Assembly (NCBI GenBank): GCA_045628945.1 | Contig: JAZQQG010000006.1 | Span: 1-41,570 of the forward strand | Reading direction: 5' to 3' | Source: RGIG4034 sp045628945 | Lineage (GTDB): Bacteria; Bacillota; Clostridia; Lachnospirales; Lachnospiraceae | Length of the DNA: 41,570 nucleotides | Shown here: positions 24,995 through 33,755 of the stretch, piece after piece | Position numbering within the stretch: the stretch's first letter is position 1 | How the letters are laid out: every line of letters begins with the position of its first letter | Notes under the pieces: generated by a model | What the model saw: only the letters and a program-made list of their open reading frames with translations | The model's database searches: none | What the model was told of the DNA's origin: nothing | Made by a program: the position numbers and the translations under genes

Positions 24995-26542
24995 CTACTT
25001 CGCTACCATCACCGCGCACATTCCCGGAACAAGTTCCCCTCCGTGACAGTAGTCCCGTCCCGGCGTTGCATACAGTAACTGTGCGCCCTTATATTCATTG
25101 ACCAATTCAGTCACATTACATGTTTTCGCAGAAGGGTTTATGATACAGAGTGCGCTCTTTTCTCCAAGCACACGCTCATAGACCAGGGGATATCCTTTTG
25201 AATGCAGGAAGCGAATTTCTGCCATATTCCCGATGACCGGATTGGCCTTACGCACTGCAATCAAACGGCGAATCTCTGCATAGAGGGAATTCGCATCCGC
25301 CATTGCCTGCTCCACCGTCGGACGATTCTCATCCGGATCGATGGGCAGATAGAGTTCCTCTGCCGCGCCGTTTCCAAAGCCCGCGTTCTTCGAGGAATTC
25401 CACTGCATGGGTGTTCTCGAACCGGTTCTGCCGAAGCCTCCCTCCTTGGAATCTAAGCCTTCCACATAGCGCATTCCGATTTCATCTCCATAGTAGAGAA
25501 AGGGTGCACCGGGAACCGATAAGAGGAATGCAAATGCGACCTTCTCCTCCTCTTTGGTCAGATATCTGGCCAAACGGTCCATATCATGATTTCCGGAAGG
25601 AATACAGATCAATCCCTTCCGATCGGATTTCTCATAGTTGCGTTCATAGGTTTTCACGAACTCTTCCGCACTTCCCTTGCCTCTGGAAGAGAAGAAAGGT
25701 TCCTCCATTCGGAAAAGATCATTGTAATGAGAGGGGCCAAAATGCAACAGGAAATCCATATGGAAACCGCCTGCAATGGAACGGTCCGGTTCTCCCCACT
25801 CTGAAATGAGCGCCGCATTGGGATATTTCTCATCCAAAAAAGCACGAACTCCCTGCCACAGTGCAATGGTTCCCTTCGCCTCGGGATCGTTTTTGACAAG
25901 AGAGCCCGCCATATCCACACGGAAGCCATCGCATCCCAAGTCCAGCCAAAAGCTCATCACATCCTTCATGGCCTCCACCGTAGCCTTAGGGCCGGGGGCA
26001 TCCATGGGTTGCTGCCAGGACTCGGTAGGATTTGCAAAACCGTAATTGAGCGCAGGCTGATGGGAGAAAAAGTTCACAAGGGCACTGCCGTCTCGGTCGC
26101 AGAAGCCACGAATACATCCATAGCCCTCCGGACTTACCCACACACTGTCGGTCCAGATATATCGGTCCGTATACGCATTGCGACCCGGTTTCATGGATTC
26201 CTTGAACCATGCATGGTTAACGGAGGTGTGACCGGGAACCAGATCCAGAAAGACATGCATATCACGCTTGTGCGCTTCCGAAAACAGTCGCTTCATGTCC
26301 TCATTGGTTCCGTATCGGGGCGCCACCAGTTTATAGTCCGCCACATCATATCCCGCATCATAAAAAGGAGAATCGAAGCAGGGATTCAGCCAGATGGCAT
26401 TACAGCCAAGTTCACGAATATAATCCAGTTTCTCGGTAATTCCGTTCAAATCGCCGATTCCGTCTCCGTTACTGTCCCGAAACGACTGGGGATAAATCTC
26501 GTAGAAGATTGCATTCTGTAACCATTCAAAAGCTCCCGCCAT
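24995..26542 (-). CDS. GH13-family alpha-glucosidase / alpha-amylase-type hydrolase
   Basis: A cytoplasmic alpha-glucan-active enzyme; there is no signal peptide. The 515-residue protein has the GH13 barrel with the four usual regions: DLVPGHTS (100-107), GFRVDMAGS with nucleophile Asp210, ISEWGEP with acid/base Glu248, and SGNHDMDR with Asp320. A small C-terminal beta domain follows (about 435-515). Region I has Gly where many members have Asn, so the exact specificity is open; oligosaccharide alpha-glucosidase or a glucosyltransferase are both possible. The ATG follows CGGAGGATACT. A TATAAT box lies about 60 nt upstream but with no good -35. It is followed by the CotH-like gene. Confidence 0.92.
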   Translation of the reverse strand: MAGAFEWLQNAIFYEIYPQSFRDSNGDGIGDLNGITEKLDYIRELGCNAIWLNPCFDSPFYDAGYDVADYKLVAPRYGTNEDMKRLFSEAHKRDMHVFLDLVPGHTSVNHAWFKESMKPGRNAYTDRYIWTDSVWVSPEGYGCIRGFCDRDGSALVNFFSHQPALNYGFANPTESWQQPMDAPGPKATVEAMKDVMSFWLDLGCDGFRVDMAGSLVKNDPEAKGTIALWQGVRAFLDEKYPNAALISEWGEPDRSIAGGFHMDFLLHFGPSHYNDLFRMEEPFFSSRGKGSAEEFVKTYERNYEKSDRKGLICIPSGNHDMDRLARYLTKEEEKVAFAFLLSVPGAPFLYYGDEIGMRYVEGLDSKEGGFGRTGSRTPMQWNSSKNAGFGNGAAEELYLPIDPDENRPTVEQAMADANSLYAEIRRLIAVRKANPVIGNMAEIRFLHSKGYPLVYERVLGEKSALCIINPSAKTCNVTELVNEYKGAQLLYATPGRDYCHGGELVPGMCAVMVAK

Positions 26543-26641
26543 AGTATCCTCCGTTTTTACGCCTTGTCAAATTCCCCTGTAGTGCTTCCCATAGAATCCG
26601 CCACAAAAGTTGCTAATATTATACTACGATTTTGACAAGAA

Positions 26642-26681
26642 GAAAACAAAAAGCAGTCACATCCGCCTAGGACATGACTGC
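26642..26681 (-). terminator. Terminator of the Asp-rich lipoprotein gene
   Basis: Minus-strand 12-position stem GCAGTCATGTCC / GGATGTGACTGC (26670-26681 and 26653-26664, two wobble pairs) followed by TTTTTGTTTT. Confidence 0.9.
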
Positions 26682-26716
26682 CATTCTTTTGTTTTTTGTA
26701 AAACGATTTCCCTGAA

Positions 26717-27421
26717 TTAGTTCAGCTCGATGTTGCAGAAGAAGTCGAAACCGGTCTCATAAGAGGTGTTAAGGGTCTCAACATATACAACATGATGCTC
26801 ACCAATATAGATATAAACAATTACAGGATATCCCTGGTAATAGGTTTCACCAACAAGATAGTTGCCGTTATCGGTCCAGGTGGTAGCACCGTAGAAGTTC
26901 TCAACAGCATCGCGGTAAGCAGCAAAGCCGTCTGCGATATCATTTGCTAAGGACTCCTCACTGTAGGTACATGCGATAGACATTACGCTCATACCGTCAT
27001 CGGTAGCGATGTTGATGTTGGTATCGGTCTCATTGGAGTAAGAGAATCCTTCGGGATAGTGCAGGGTGAAGTGATTGTTGGTTGCAGTACCGGTAGCTAA
27101 TACCCAATCCTCAGAATCGGTAGATACGGAAACATAAGGACCGTCATCGTTGCCACCCCAGTCGTCATCATCGTCATCATCCGGGTTGTACCAGAAATCA
27201 TCGTCGTCATCGTCATCACCGTAGCCTAAGGTAATGTCATCATCGTTGCCGGGAGTAACCACAGGATCAACTACAACGGGATCTACTACAGGATTAACTA
27301 CAACAGGATCTACGGTTACAGGCTTGTCGGTACCCTGATCTTCCTTCTTGCTGCCACCACAAGCAACAAGAGAAAGAGCCATAGCTACCGTAACTACAAT
27401 TGCTAATACTTTCTTCTTCAT
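26717..27421 (-). CDS. Asp-rich lipoprotein of unknown function
   Basis: A 234-residue secreted lipoprotein with no recognised domain. The signal peptide MKKKVLAIVVTVAMALSLVAC ends in a lipobox with Cys21. A Val/Pro/Asp repeat follows (PVVVNPVVDPVVVDPVV, about 37-53), then two runs of seven Asp in an aromatic/Gly setting (about 65-90). The C-terminal 125 residues form a compact-looking domain (HFTLHYPEGFSYS to the end) that resembles lipoprotein domains built around a beta sheet. The Asp runs could bind calcium or other cations; this is inference. The ATG at 27421 has GGAGG upstream; the longer reading from 27631 runs through the promoter and upstream terminator. Promoter and terminator are both clear, so it is a single-gene unit. 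Confidence 0.85.
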   Translation of the reverse strand: MKKKVLAIVVTVAMALSLVACGGSKKEDQGTDKPVTVDPVVVNPVVDPVVVDPVVTPGNDDDITLGYGDDDDDDDFWYNPDDDDDDDWGGNDDGPYVSVSTDSEDWVLATGTATNNHFTLHYPEGFSYSNETDTNINIATDDGMSVMSIACTYSEESLANDIADGFAAYRDAVENFYGATTWTDNGNYLVGETYYQGYPVIVYIYIGEHHVVYVETLNTSYETGFDFFCNIELN

Positions 27422-27475
27422 TGAAATATCCTCCAAAAAATGGTTCTGATTTTTGTCACAATTGACATCACCGAT

Positions 27476-27504
27476 ACTATATTCCTTTTTTCGAAAACGG
27501 TCAA
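27476..27504 (-). promoter_or_regulatory. Sigma-A-type promoter of the Asp-rich lipoprotein gene
   Basis: Minus-strand TTGACC (27499-27504), 17-bp spacer, TATAGT (27476-27481). Confidence 0.8.
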
Positions 27505-27517
27505 GGATAGAATTGCA

Positions 27518-27561
27518 TAAAAAAAGCCCCATATCCGGCATTTTCTTGTCGAATATGGGGC
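27518..27561 (-). terminator. Terminator of the GH26-like gene
   Basis: Minus-strand stem GCCCCATATTCG / CGGATATGGGGC (27550-27561 and 27526-27537) followed by TTTTTTTAT, 14 nt after the stop codon. Confidence 0.9.
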
Positions 27562-27575
27562 AAAAAATCATCTTT

Positions 27576-29030
27576 TTACTCTTCAACTTCCTTAACAGGC
27601 GTGTAACGAATACGAACCGAAGGCTCTGCATGCATTACGGAATAGTAATTTACATCCCAATCCTCGCCCTGGCTCGGGTCATTCTGACCGCTTGCGGGAG
27701 GTGCGAAGAACTTAATGGAAGCATCCTCGCCGGGAGTAACCTTTTTCGTAAAGTAACCGGACATAAAGTCGATGGTCTTCACGCCGGGAGCCTTGTAGAA
27801 CCAACGTCCGCCGACTTCCATCATTAAGTTTGCGTCAATATCCTCATCCGCAAAAGTAATCTCGAAGAACTCAGGATCCTTCTCAAGCGTCAACGGAAGA
27901 ACAAATCCGTCTGCATCCTGAGATCCGCCCCAGCGCATCTTAACCGGGAAGGATAATTCTTCACCAACGGTTTCCTTGGGAAGGAAGAACGGATCGTTAA
28001 TAAATTCCTTATAGTCCTCAATCAGAGGCTGGGGAATTCCGACACTCTTATTGTTGGGATCCTCAATCTCAAGGCCGAGGCGTCCGCGGTCACGGAACTG
28101 ATATAAGGAGAAACCGTCAAACCAGCCGGCACCTTCTTTTTTAACCGTCTCAATCAGGCGGCGCATTGCCTCACCCTGGTGCTTCGGACCGGTAACATCC
28201 CCGTCGGTATTGAACTCGGAAATAATCAGTTTGCGACGAACCCCGTCGTTAATCTCCGTCGCACGATCGGAAGCCGCCTTAATGGCAGGAAGGAACTGGC
28301 TAACCGGCTTCGTGCAGTAGCTGTTGGATTCCGTCTCACATACGTCATAGGGCCAGCCGTAATGTAACGCAAGATACAGGTCGGAGGACCACAGATGGGA
28401 AGCACGAACCGCGGGAGCAAAGTCCTCTTCATACTTTAATTTGGGAGGGTTCGCAGACTCATCAATGTCGGGACCACAGAAAATTGTCTGAACATTGGGT
28501 GCTTCTTCCCGAAGAATCTTTGCAAAACGAGCAAAGAACTCGCCTACCTCTTTACGGCTGTAACGCTTGCTGTGGGTGAACCAGTCACCACCACACTCGT
28601 GATTGATACGGAAACGCATTCTACCGTATTTCTTAAGATCCTGTGCAATGGCACGAAGATACTCGTCCTCGCAGGCACAGTCAATGGTAAGCGTTAAGGT
28701 AACATCCTGTCCGTGACGACGGATGTCCTCGATCTGCTTGAATACCTCCGCATCGGGATTGCCGTTTAAACCGCCATGATAGGGTGCATAATCATCATAA
28801 GGATAATCCCACTGGAAATGAATCTCCATGTCCTTGCAGGCCTCGCTGATACGAGCCGGCCACTGCTTATCCTTCGGATAATAGGTATACATGATTCCGA
28901 TATATCTGTGAGGCTTGCCAAGTGTCTGCAGGATGTAGTCCTGATTTACATACTCCGCACGCTCACTACCGTCTCCGAGATCCAGACCGCAGTCGGAAGG
29001 AGACATACTGATTTTCTTAATAATCGACAT
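27576..29030 (-). CDS. Putative cytoplasmic glycoside hydrolase, GH26-like
   Basis: Probably cleaves a beta-linked oligosaccharide inside the cell; it has no signal peptide. The 484-residue protein has a TIM-barrel-like N-terminal part. RINHECGGDWF (141-151) resembles the acid/base strand of clan A enzymes such as GH26 (Glu145), and IISEFN (269-274) resembles the nucleophile strand (Glu272). The C-terminal 130 residues look like a beta-sandwich. Overall identity to known families cannot be judged by eye, so the call rests on these two strands. The ATG follows AGGAGGACACCTCA. It is a single-gene unit ended by a strong terminator. An ATAATA box lies upstream with a distant TTGCGA; the promoter is uncertain. 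Confidence 0.6.
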   Translation of the reverse strand: MSIIKKISMSPSDCGLDLGDGSERAEYVNQDYILQTLGKPHRYIGIMYTYYPKDKQWPARISEACKDMEIHFQWDYPYDDYAPYHGGLNGNPDAEVFKQIEDIRRHGQDVTLTLTIDCACEDEYLRAIAQDLKKYGRMRFRINHECGGDWFTHSKRYSRKEVGEFFARFAKILREEAPNVQTIFCGPDIDESANPPKLKYEEDFAPAVRASHLWSSDLYLALHYGWPYDVCETESNSYCTKPVSQFLPAIKAASDRATEINDGVRRKLIISEFNTDGDVTGPKHQGEAMRRLIETVKKEGAGWFDGFSLYQFRDRGRLGLEIEDPNNKSVGIPQPLIEDYKEFINDPFFLPKETVGEELSFPVKMRWGGSQDADGFVLPLTLEKDPEFFEITFADEDIDANLMMEVGGRWFYKAPGVKTIDFMSGYFTKKVTPGEDASIKFFAPPASGQNDPSQGEDWDVNYYSVMHAEPSVRIRYTPVKEVEE

Positions 29031-29139
29031 TGAGGTGTCCTCCTATGATTGTCATTTTATTCTATTATCGTTCTTCGACCTATGCTTCGCAATCGTAAAA
29101 AATGCATATGAATTGCCCCACAATTTGTTTTTTTAGCAC

Positions 29140-29168
29140 AAAAAAACAGGCTGAGATTACTCAGCCTG
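29140..29168 (-). terminator. Terminator overlapping the stop of the TraX/GGDEF gene
   Basis: Minus-strand stem CAGGCTGAG / CTCAGCCTG (29160-29168 and 29147-29155) with a TAAT loop containing the stop codon, followed by TTTTTTT. Confidence 0.92.
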
Positions 29169-31394
29169 TATCATACGGTAGCAATTCTTACCGGCTTCCT
29201 TCGCTTCATACATCGTGCGGTCCGCCAAAGAATATAGCGTTTCGAATTTTTTCTCGGTGATCATATTCTTGGTACAGAGCACCGCACCCACCGAGATACT
29301 GGTGCAATCCCGAAGCCCTTTCTCGGCCAATTTCTCCGAAAAGGCCTGCATAATGCGGTCAAAGGTATTGGTAATGGAGGCCTCATAGGTAACGTTCTGA
29401 ATGAAGCCCGCATACTCATCTCCGCCCAAACGGCAACTAAGCAGCTGATGGTCCGGGAAGGCCTTCAATACCTCCGCAAAGCCGGTCAGTACATCATCGC
29501 CGGCCTGATGACCCAGTCGGTCATTGACCTGTTTGAAATTATCCATATCCACCAGGAAGAAGCACCCGGTTCCGTCTTCCTCGCAGATACGCTCCATCTC
29601 ATTCTGGAAGTACATACGATTATAGAGGCCGGTCAAAGAATCACGAATTGCCTGTTCTCGAATCTTCTCCAAGGCTTCCATACGTTCCGTAATATCCACC
29701 GCCGAAATCATCGATCCGCAAGCCACATTTCCTTCACGAAGAATCTCATACTTGAGTCCGTAGATTCGCCCGTTTACGGTATATTCGGTGAGTTCTCCAT
29801 TGATCACCCGTGCAAGGAGTTCGTTTTCTCCGGCTTCGTCGCCGTAGTTCAAATCTCCGAAAACGATACGCGCCTGGGTATTCTGAAACTGAATCCGGTC
29901 ATCACCGCCGATGACAACAAGCCCCTGATTGCCGTGTTCCAAAAGATTATCGCTGGCAAGCGTTGCCGAATCCAGGAAATTATACTTCATCAGAATCCGG
30001 TAGAACACAACCTCTGCCAAAAGCACGCCAAGTCCCGGAACCTCATAACCTCCGGTCAATCCAACCAGTTTCAACACATACGGAAGCCACATACAGAGGC
30101 AACCGATAATGTTGAGTCCTGCTCTTTTGGCAATCACCCCAGTGGAGTGGATCGCCGTATAGACCGAGCAGCCGACCAGAATCAGACAGACACTGACGAA
30201 ATAAACCATCGTGAGATAGAAGCCCGGGCCATAGGTTAGCTGCAGACGAGGAATCGTTCCGCTTAGATCCACTGCCATCTCCCGATAGAAGAAGCCGTTG
30301 TCCGGTGTCGTCACAACGGCACCTACAAGCAAAATCCCCACCACTACCTGCAACAGATAGAAGCAGAGCGGTACATGAAGATTATAAAGTACACGGGTGT
30401 AGTAGAGGACACCAATCATAACCACCGCTTCGCCCAGATACTCGACAACCACAGCAAAATGATACCCCTGCATCGTGTTGGCAAGAATCTCCAGAACAAA
30501 ACCGAAGGCGTAGACCGTTGCCGCAAACTCAAACAGAATAATTGCACTCTGCCCCCTCGAAGGTCGACACTTGGAAGACAACACCAAGAGGAATACGCAG
30601 GCAATCACGGTTGCAATATGAATACCCAAATAGATTCCGTAGGAAGACGGATTTCCCGTCAGATAGCGAATCCCCGCCAATACTAAAAAGTGCAGCGGAT
30701 AGAATCCATAGAAGAAATATCTTCCGCCGAAGTCCTTGCCCTTCTCTCCGTTATAAAAGTACAGAAGCGGCAACGCCAACATAAAGCCCAACAGGTAGGA
30801 CTTGTCCCACCATACCCACTCATAATGGGAGAAATGGTAGATACTGTTTAACGAAATGGCTCCCATTAGGAACAACACCAGGGATACCGTCGATACGCAG
30901 AACAGAATCGCTTTCTGTCGGAAGTTCTTGCCATAGTAAAAGATAATCACATAGACAATCGGCATCACAACCCAGCCGCCAATGGTCATGGATACGAGAA
31001 ACAGCAAGCCCATAAGAAGCACCTTGGCCCATTTTTTCGCCTTGCTCTCCAATACCGTTAATGCAAGAAGTGCCAACAGCAGGTCAAAAATAATATTTTG
31101 TCTCCACTCATACTCTTCCGAGAAGAAGATGTAGAAGGGAATCATCGCAACGACCGCAAAGCCTGCCATGCGCTCAATGTATCGCGCCAGATTCGAGGTT
31201 TTTCGAAATCCTTCTGCGATAAAAAAGCACATAATGGGGATTGTCAGTCTCCCGCATACGTGAAGGAACTGTGCCAGGGGCGTATAGAAATCCAGGAATC
31301 CCCAGGCAGTGTGGTCAATCACCATCGAGCAGATTGCGATGATTTTCAGAGTTGTTCGGTTTAATCCTTTTCTTTTTTCCATCCGTACAATCAC
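29157..31394 (-). CDS. TraX - 7TM - PAS - GGDEF fusion, probable diguanylate cyclase
   Basis: A 745-residue membrane protein that likely makes cyclic di-GMP. Residues about 12-240 match the TraX family (LKIIAICSMVIDHTAWGF, GRLTIPIMCFFIAEGF), known for an acetyltransferase-like membrane protein of the F plasmid. Residues about 265-480 add roughly seven more membrane helices resembling the 7TM sensor of some histidine kinases, followed by a PAS-like segment (about 485-580, VVIGGDDRIQFQNTQARIVF) and a GGDEF domain (about 585-745). The active-site loop is RLGGDEYAGF with GGDEY at 657-661; Tyr replaces the usual Phe. No RxxD inhibitory site precedes it. The start is GTG at 31394, 5 nt after the permease stop; ATG at 31382 is an alternative. 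Confidence 0.87.
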   Translation of the reverse strand: MIVRMEKRKGLNRTTLKIIAICSMVIDHTAWGFLDFYTPLAQFLHVCGRLTIPIMCFFIAEGFRKTSNLARYIERMAGFAVVAMIPFYIFFSEEYEWRQNIIFDLLLALLALTVLESKAKKWAKVLLMGLLFLVSMTIGGWVVMPIVYVIIFYYGKNFRQKAILFCVSTVSLVLFLMGAISLNSIYHFSHYEWVWWDKSYLLGFMLALPLLYFYNGEKGKDFGGRYFFYGFYPLHFLVLAGIRYLTGNPSSYGIYLGIHIATVIACVFLLVLSSKCRPSRGQSAIILFEFAATVYAFGFVLEILANTMQGYHFAVVVEYLGEAVVMIGVLYYTRVLYNLHVPLCFYLLQVVVGILLVGAVVTTPDNGFFYREMAVDLSGTIPRLQLTYGPGFYLTMVYFVSVCLILVGCSVYTAIHSTGVIAKRAGLNIIGCLCMWLPYVLKLVGLTGGYEVPGLGVLLAEVVFYRILMKYNFLDSATLASDNLLEHGNQGLVVIGGDDRIQFQNTQARIVFGDLNYGDEAGENELLARVINGELTEYTVNGRIYGLKYEILREGNVACGSMISAVDITERMEALEKIREQAIRDSLTGLYNRMYFQNEMERICEEDGTGCFFLVDMDNFKQVNDRLGHQAGDDVLTGFAEVLKAFPDHQLLSCRLGGDEYAGFIQNVTYEASITNTFDRIMQAFSEKLAEKGLRDCTSISVGAVLCTKNMITEKKFETLYSLADRTMYEAKEAGKNCYRMIQAE

Positions 31395-31399
31395 AATCC

Positions 31400-32146
31400 T
31401 TATACTTCCTTACGGCGTGCAATCAAAATACCCGCCAAATGCGCCAAAAGCATATAAACAAGTGTAATCAAAAACGACTGTAACAAGCCTTCCCCTTTCG
31501 GATACACCTTCTGTGTCATCGATAACGCATGATCCATCCAGTAGTGGCTGGGGGTAAACGCAACATCCATGCACCAGACATCCCCCATCAGTAAGAAAAG
31601 GTTTACTACGCTGGGAGCCACCACGGTAATCGCAATGGCAAAGCCGGCTTTGCCAACCATCTCCGCCACCATAAAGTGAAGGGTCACGAACCCAAACATC
31701 GCAAAAATCTGTGTAAAAATCCCCGCAGCGAAAAGAGAACCTACGCTGCTCTCCCATTGGAACATAATACTTCCGCCGACGAAAAGCACGAACAGATTCG
31801 TCACACAATAAAGCACTGTCGCCAAGAGCGCCATGGCATATTTTGCAAAATAGAGGCTCAAGCGGGAATATCCTCTTCCGAGAATATTCTTAATGGTGCC
31901 GGAGGTCATATCCTCACAGACAAAAATCGATACAAAAATTCCCAAAAGCAGGGAAATCATACCGGTAGAAGAAAAATTCACCACCTGACTAAACGTTCTT
32001 GTCTTGAATACGCCTCTCGTTAGGGAAGCTAAGAACGCATTGGCCGCAAGCGTAAGGATCGACATGGAAGCCGAAACAATCAAGCAGATATAGAGACTCT
32101 TCGCGCGAAGGAACTTACGCATTTCAAAACGAAGTAAATTGCCCAT
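31400..32146 (-). CDS. ABC-2-type transporter permease
   Basis: Membrane subunit of an ABC exporter. The 248-residue protein has about six membrane helices and the start typical of small ABC-2 permeases (MGNLLRFEMRKFLRAKSLY). The signature VCEDMTSGTIKNILGRGYSR near residue 75 is the coupling region common in bacitracin- or lantibiotic-immunity-like permeases. Its ATG overlaps the stop of the ATPase gene (TAATG), so the two are translationally coupled. The substrate is unknown; self-protection against a peptide or lipid-type antibiotic is one possibility. It is followed directly by the TraX/GGDEF gene. Confidence 0.9.
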   Translation of the reverse strand: MGNLLRFEMRKFLRAKSLYICLIVSASMSILTLAANAFLASLTRGVFKTRTFSQVVNFSSTGMISLLLGIFVSIFVCEDMTSGTIKNILGRGYSRLSLYFAKYAMALLATVLYCVTNLFVLFVGGSIMFQWESSVGSLFAAGIFTQIFAMFGFVTLHFMVAEMVGKAGFAIAITVVAPSVVNLFLLMGDVWCMDVAFTPSHYWMDHALSMTQKVYPKGEGLLQSFLITLVYMLLAHLAGILIARRKEV

Positions 32147-33045
32147 TATCTCCCAATCCTTTCTATGAAGTACTGTTCGAACCCATCCTCACTAAAGGTC
32201 AGTTCGCGCACCTTCATTCCGTTTCTTACCAACAGTTCGTTGATGTCCTCCGGACGCTTATCCTGTGCATATACCCAGATTTTCTCCTCATTGTATGCCA
32301 GGAAATTACCGGGAATCTGCGCCTGCTGCATTAAAAGGTTCACCGCAGTCAGGTTGTCATTGGTACGAATCTGGAGTTTTCCTTTGCAACGCTCTTTTAA
32401 TGCTGCGGCATCCACTTCCTCCACAAGAATCCCGTTATTTACAATCCCGTAACGCGTCGTAATCTTTCCCAGCTCATCCAGGAGATGGCTCGAGATAAAG
32501 ATGGTAAGCTGCCGCTCTTGATTCAGGCGTAAAAGAATATCTCTCACTTCCTTAATCGCTGCCGGATCCAGACCGTTGATCGGCTCATCCAAAACCAAAA
32601 GCTCCGGATTGCCAAGCAAAGCGATGCCGATTCCGAGTCTTTGCTTCATACCCAATGAGAAATGAGCAACCGGCATCTTTCCGGTATTCGCAAGCCCCAC
32701 CTGATACAAAATATTCCAAATCTGCTGATCGTCTCCGCCGTACAGAATCGAAAACCGTTTCATATTCTCGTAAGCCGAGCAATTCTTATATAAACCGGGC
32801 GCCTCGATTAACGAACCGATCTTACGGCGTCCCGCATCCAAATCCATACTGCCAAAGAGTGCCATCTGTCCGCTCGTCGGTCGTGCAAGTCCCAGAACCA
32901 GCTTCATCATCGTCGTTTTACCGGCACCATTTCGTCCGATAAAACCATAGATGTCGCCTCTGCGGATATGCATACTGATCTGATTGACCGCACATTTGCG
33001 GCCAAAGCTCTTCGTAAGAAACGAAGTCTCAACCACATTTTCCAT
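32146..33045 (-). CDS. ABC transporter ATP-binding protein
   Basis: Energises the adjacent ABC-2 permease. The 299-residue protein has Walker A GRNGAGKTT (38-46), the signature FSLGMKQRLGIG near residue 128, Walker B LLVLDEPINGLDP near 149, and the switch His in SSHLLDE. A C-terminal extension of about 80 residues ends LTFSEDGFEQYFIERIG, as in exporters of the BcrA/LanF type. The ATG follows GAGGGGAG. It lies 17 nt after the Nudix gene and overlaps the permease gene, forming a four-gene unit with them and the TraX/GGDEF gene. The exported compound is unknown. Confidence 0.93.
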   Translation of the reverse strand: MENVVETSFLTKSFGRKCAVNQISMHIRRGDIYGFIGRNGAGKTTMMKLVLGLARPTSGQMALFGSMDLDAGRRKIGSLIEAPGLYKNCSAYENMKRFSILYGGDDQQIWNILYQVGLANTGKMPVAHFSLGMKQRLGIGIALLGNPELLVLDEPINGLDPAAIKEVRDILLRLNQERQLTIFISSHLLDELGKITTRYGIVNNGILVEEVDAAALKERCKGKLQIRTNDNLTAVNLLMQQAQIPGNFLAYNEEKIWVYAQDKRPEDINELLVRNGMKVRELTFSEDGFEQYFIERIGR

Positions 33046-33062
33046 TTTATTTCTCCCCTCTT

Positions 33063-33593
33063 CTATCGATATTCAAAAAAACCTTCTTGGATTAACATCC
33101 GAAGCACATTTGCTTCCCGCTCCATCATGTGAATCGCCAGCTCCTGGTTCTTCTCCCCATGCGGATGATGAAGGTTCGCTTCAATCGCCTTTTCCGGCTC
33201 AATCCATTCCAGGGTAAATTGTTCATAGGCTTCATCCTCATCCATGTTTTGCGAAGCCACCTCGGGTTCCGCCTCGCACAGATAATAGAAGTTCTCCTGA
33301 ATGAAAAGGTCTTCTCGTTTCCCCTTTTCCTTACGGATTACCATTCCGTACTCCTTAGCGGTAGCAGGAATCACCACCAGACCCGACTCTTCACGCACCT
33401 CGCGAATCAAGGTATCCAGATGGGTCTCCCCCTCATCAATTCCACCGCCGGGAAATTTGTAATAATCATAGCGAAGACTATGCACCAACGCAATCTTCCC
33501 GTCACGAATTATTACACCGCGTACCGAGGGTCTGCGCCCCACCGTTCCGTTCTCGATATAATTCTTATAATCATATACCGCTAATTCTCGCAT
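33063..33593 (-). CDS. Nudix hydrolase
   Basis: Hydrolyses a nucleoside diphosphate linked to another moiety; the substrate is unknown. The 176-residue protein has a complete Nudix box, starting GGGIDEGE and ending REVREESGL, at about residues 48-71, with all conserved Glu residues. There is an N-terminal strand VRGVIIRDGKIALVHS and a long helical C-terminal part. It is the first gene after a good promoter and lies 17 nt before the ABC ATPase gene. The ribosome binding site is weak (AGGTGAAACC). The functional link to the transporter and the c-di-GMP gene is not obvious. Confidence 0.92.
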   Translation of the reverse strand: MRELAVYDYKNYIENGTVGRRPSVRGVIIRDGKIALVHSLRYDYYKFPGGGIDEGETHLDTLIREVREESGLVVIPATAKEYGMVIRKEKGKREDLFIQENFYYLCEAEPEVASQNMDEDEAYEQFTLEWIEPEKAIEANLHHPHGEKNQELAIHMMEREANVLRMLIQEGFFEYR

Positions 33594-33692
33594 GGTTTCA
33601 CCTACAAATCCTTCGTTCCTTCAAGGCAACTTATCGGGAAGCACTTCTCTTTCGACAGGCATCGAGAATTGCAAGGGTCCGTTTTAATCATT

Positions 33693-33720
33693 ATGATAGC
33701 ATACACGGAGACCATGTCAA
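33693..33720 (-). promoter_or_regulatory. Sigma-A-type promoter of the Nudix-ABC-TraX/GGDEF unit
   Basis: Minus-strand TTGACA (33715-33720), 16-bp spacer, TATCAT (33693-33698) with an upstream TG two bases before it. The predicted leader is about 90 nt. Confidence 0.72.
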
Positions 33721-33755
33721 TATTGATTCCACCACCGGAGAACCGTCTTCGGAGT

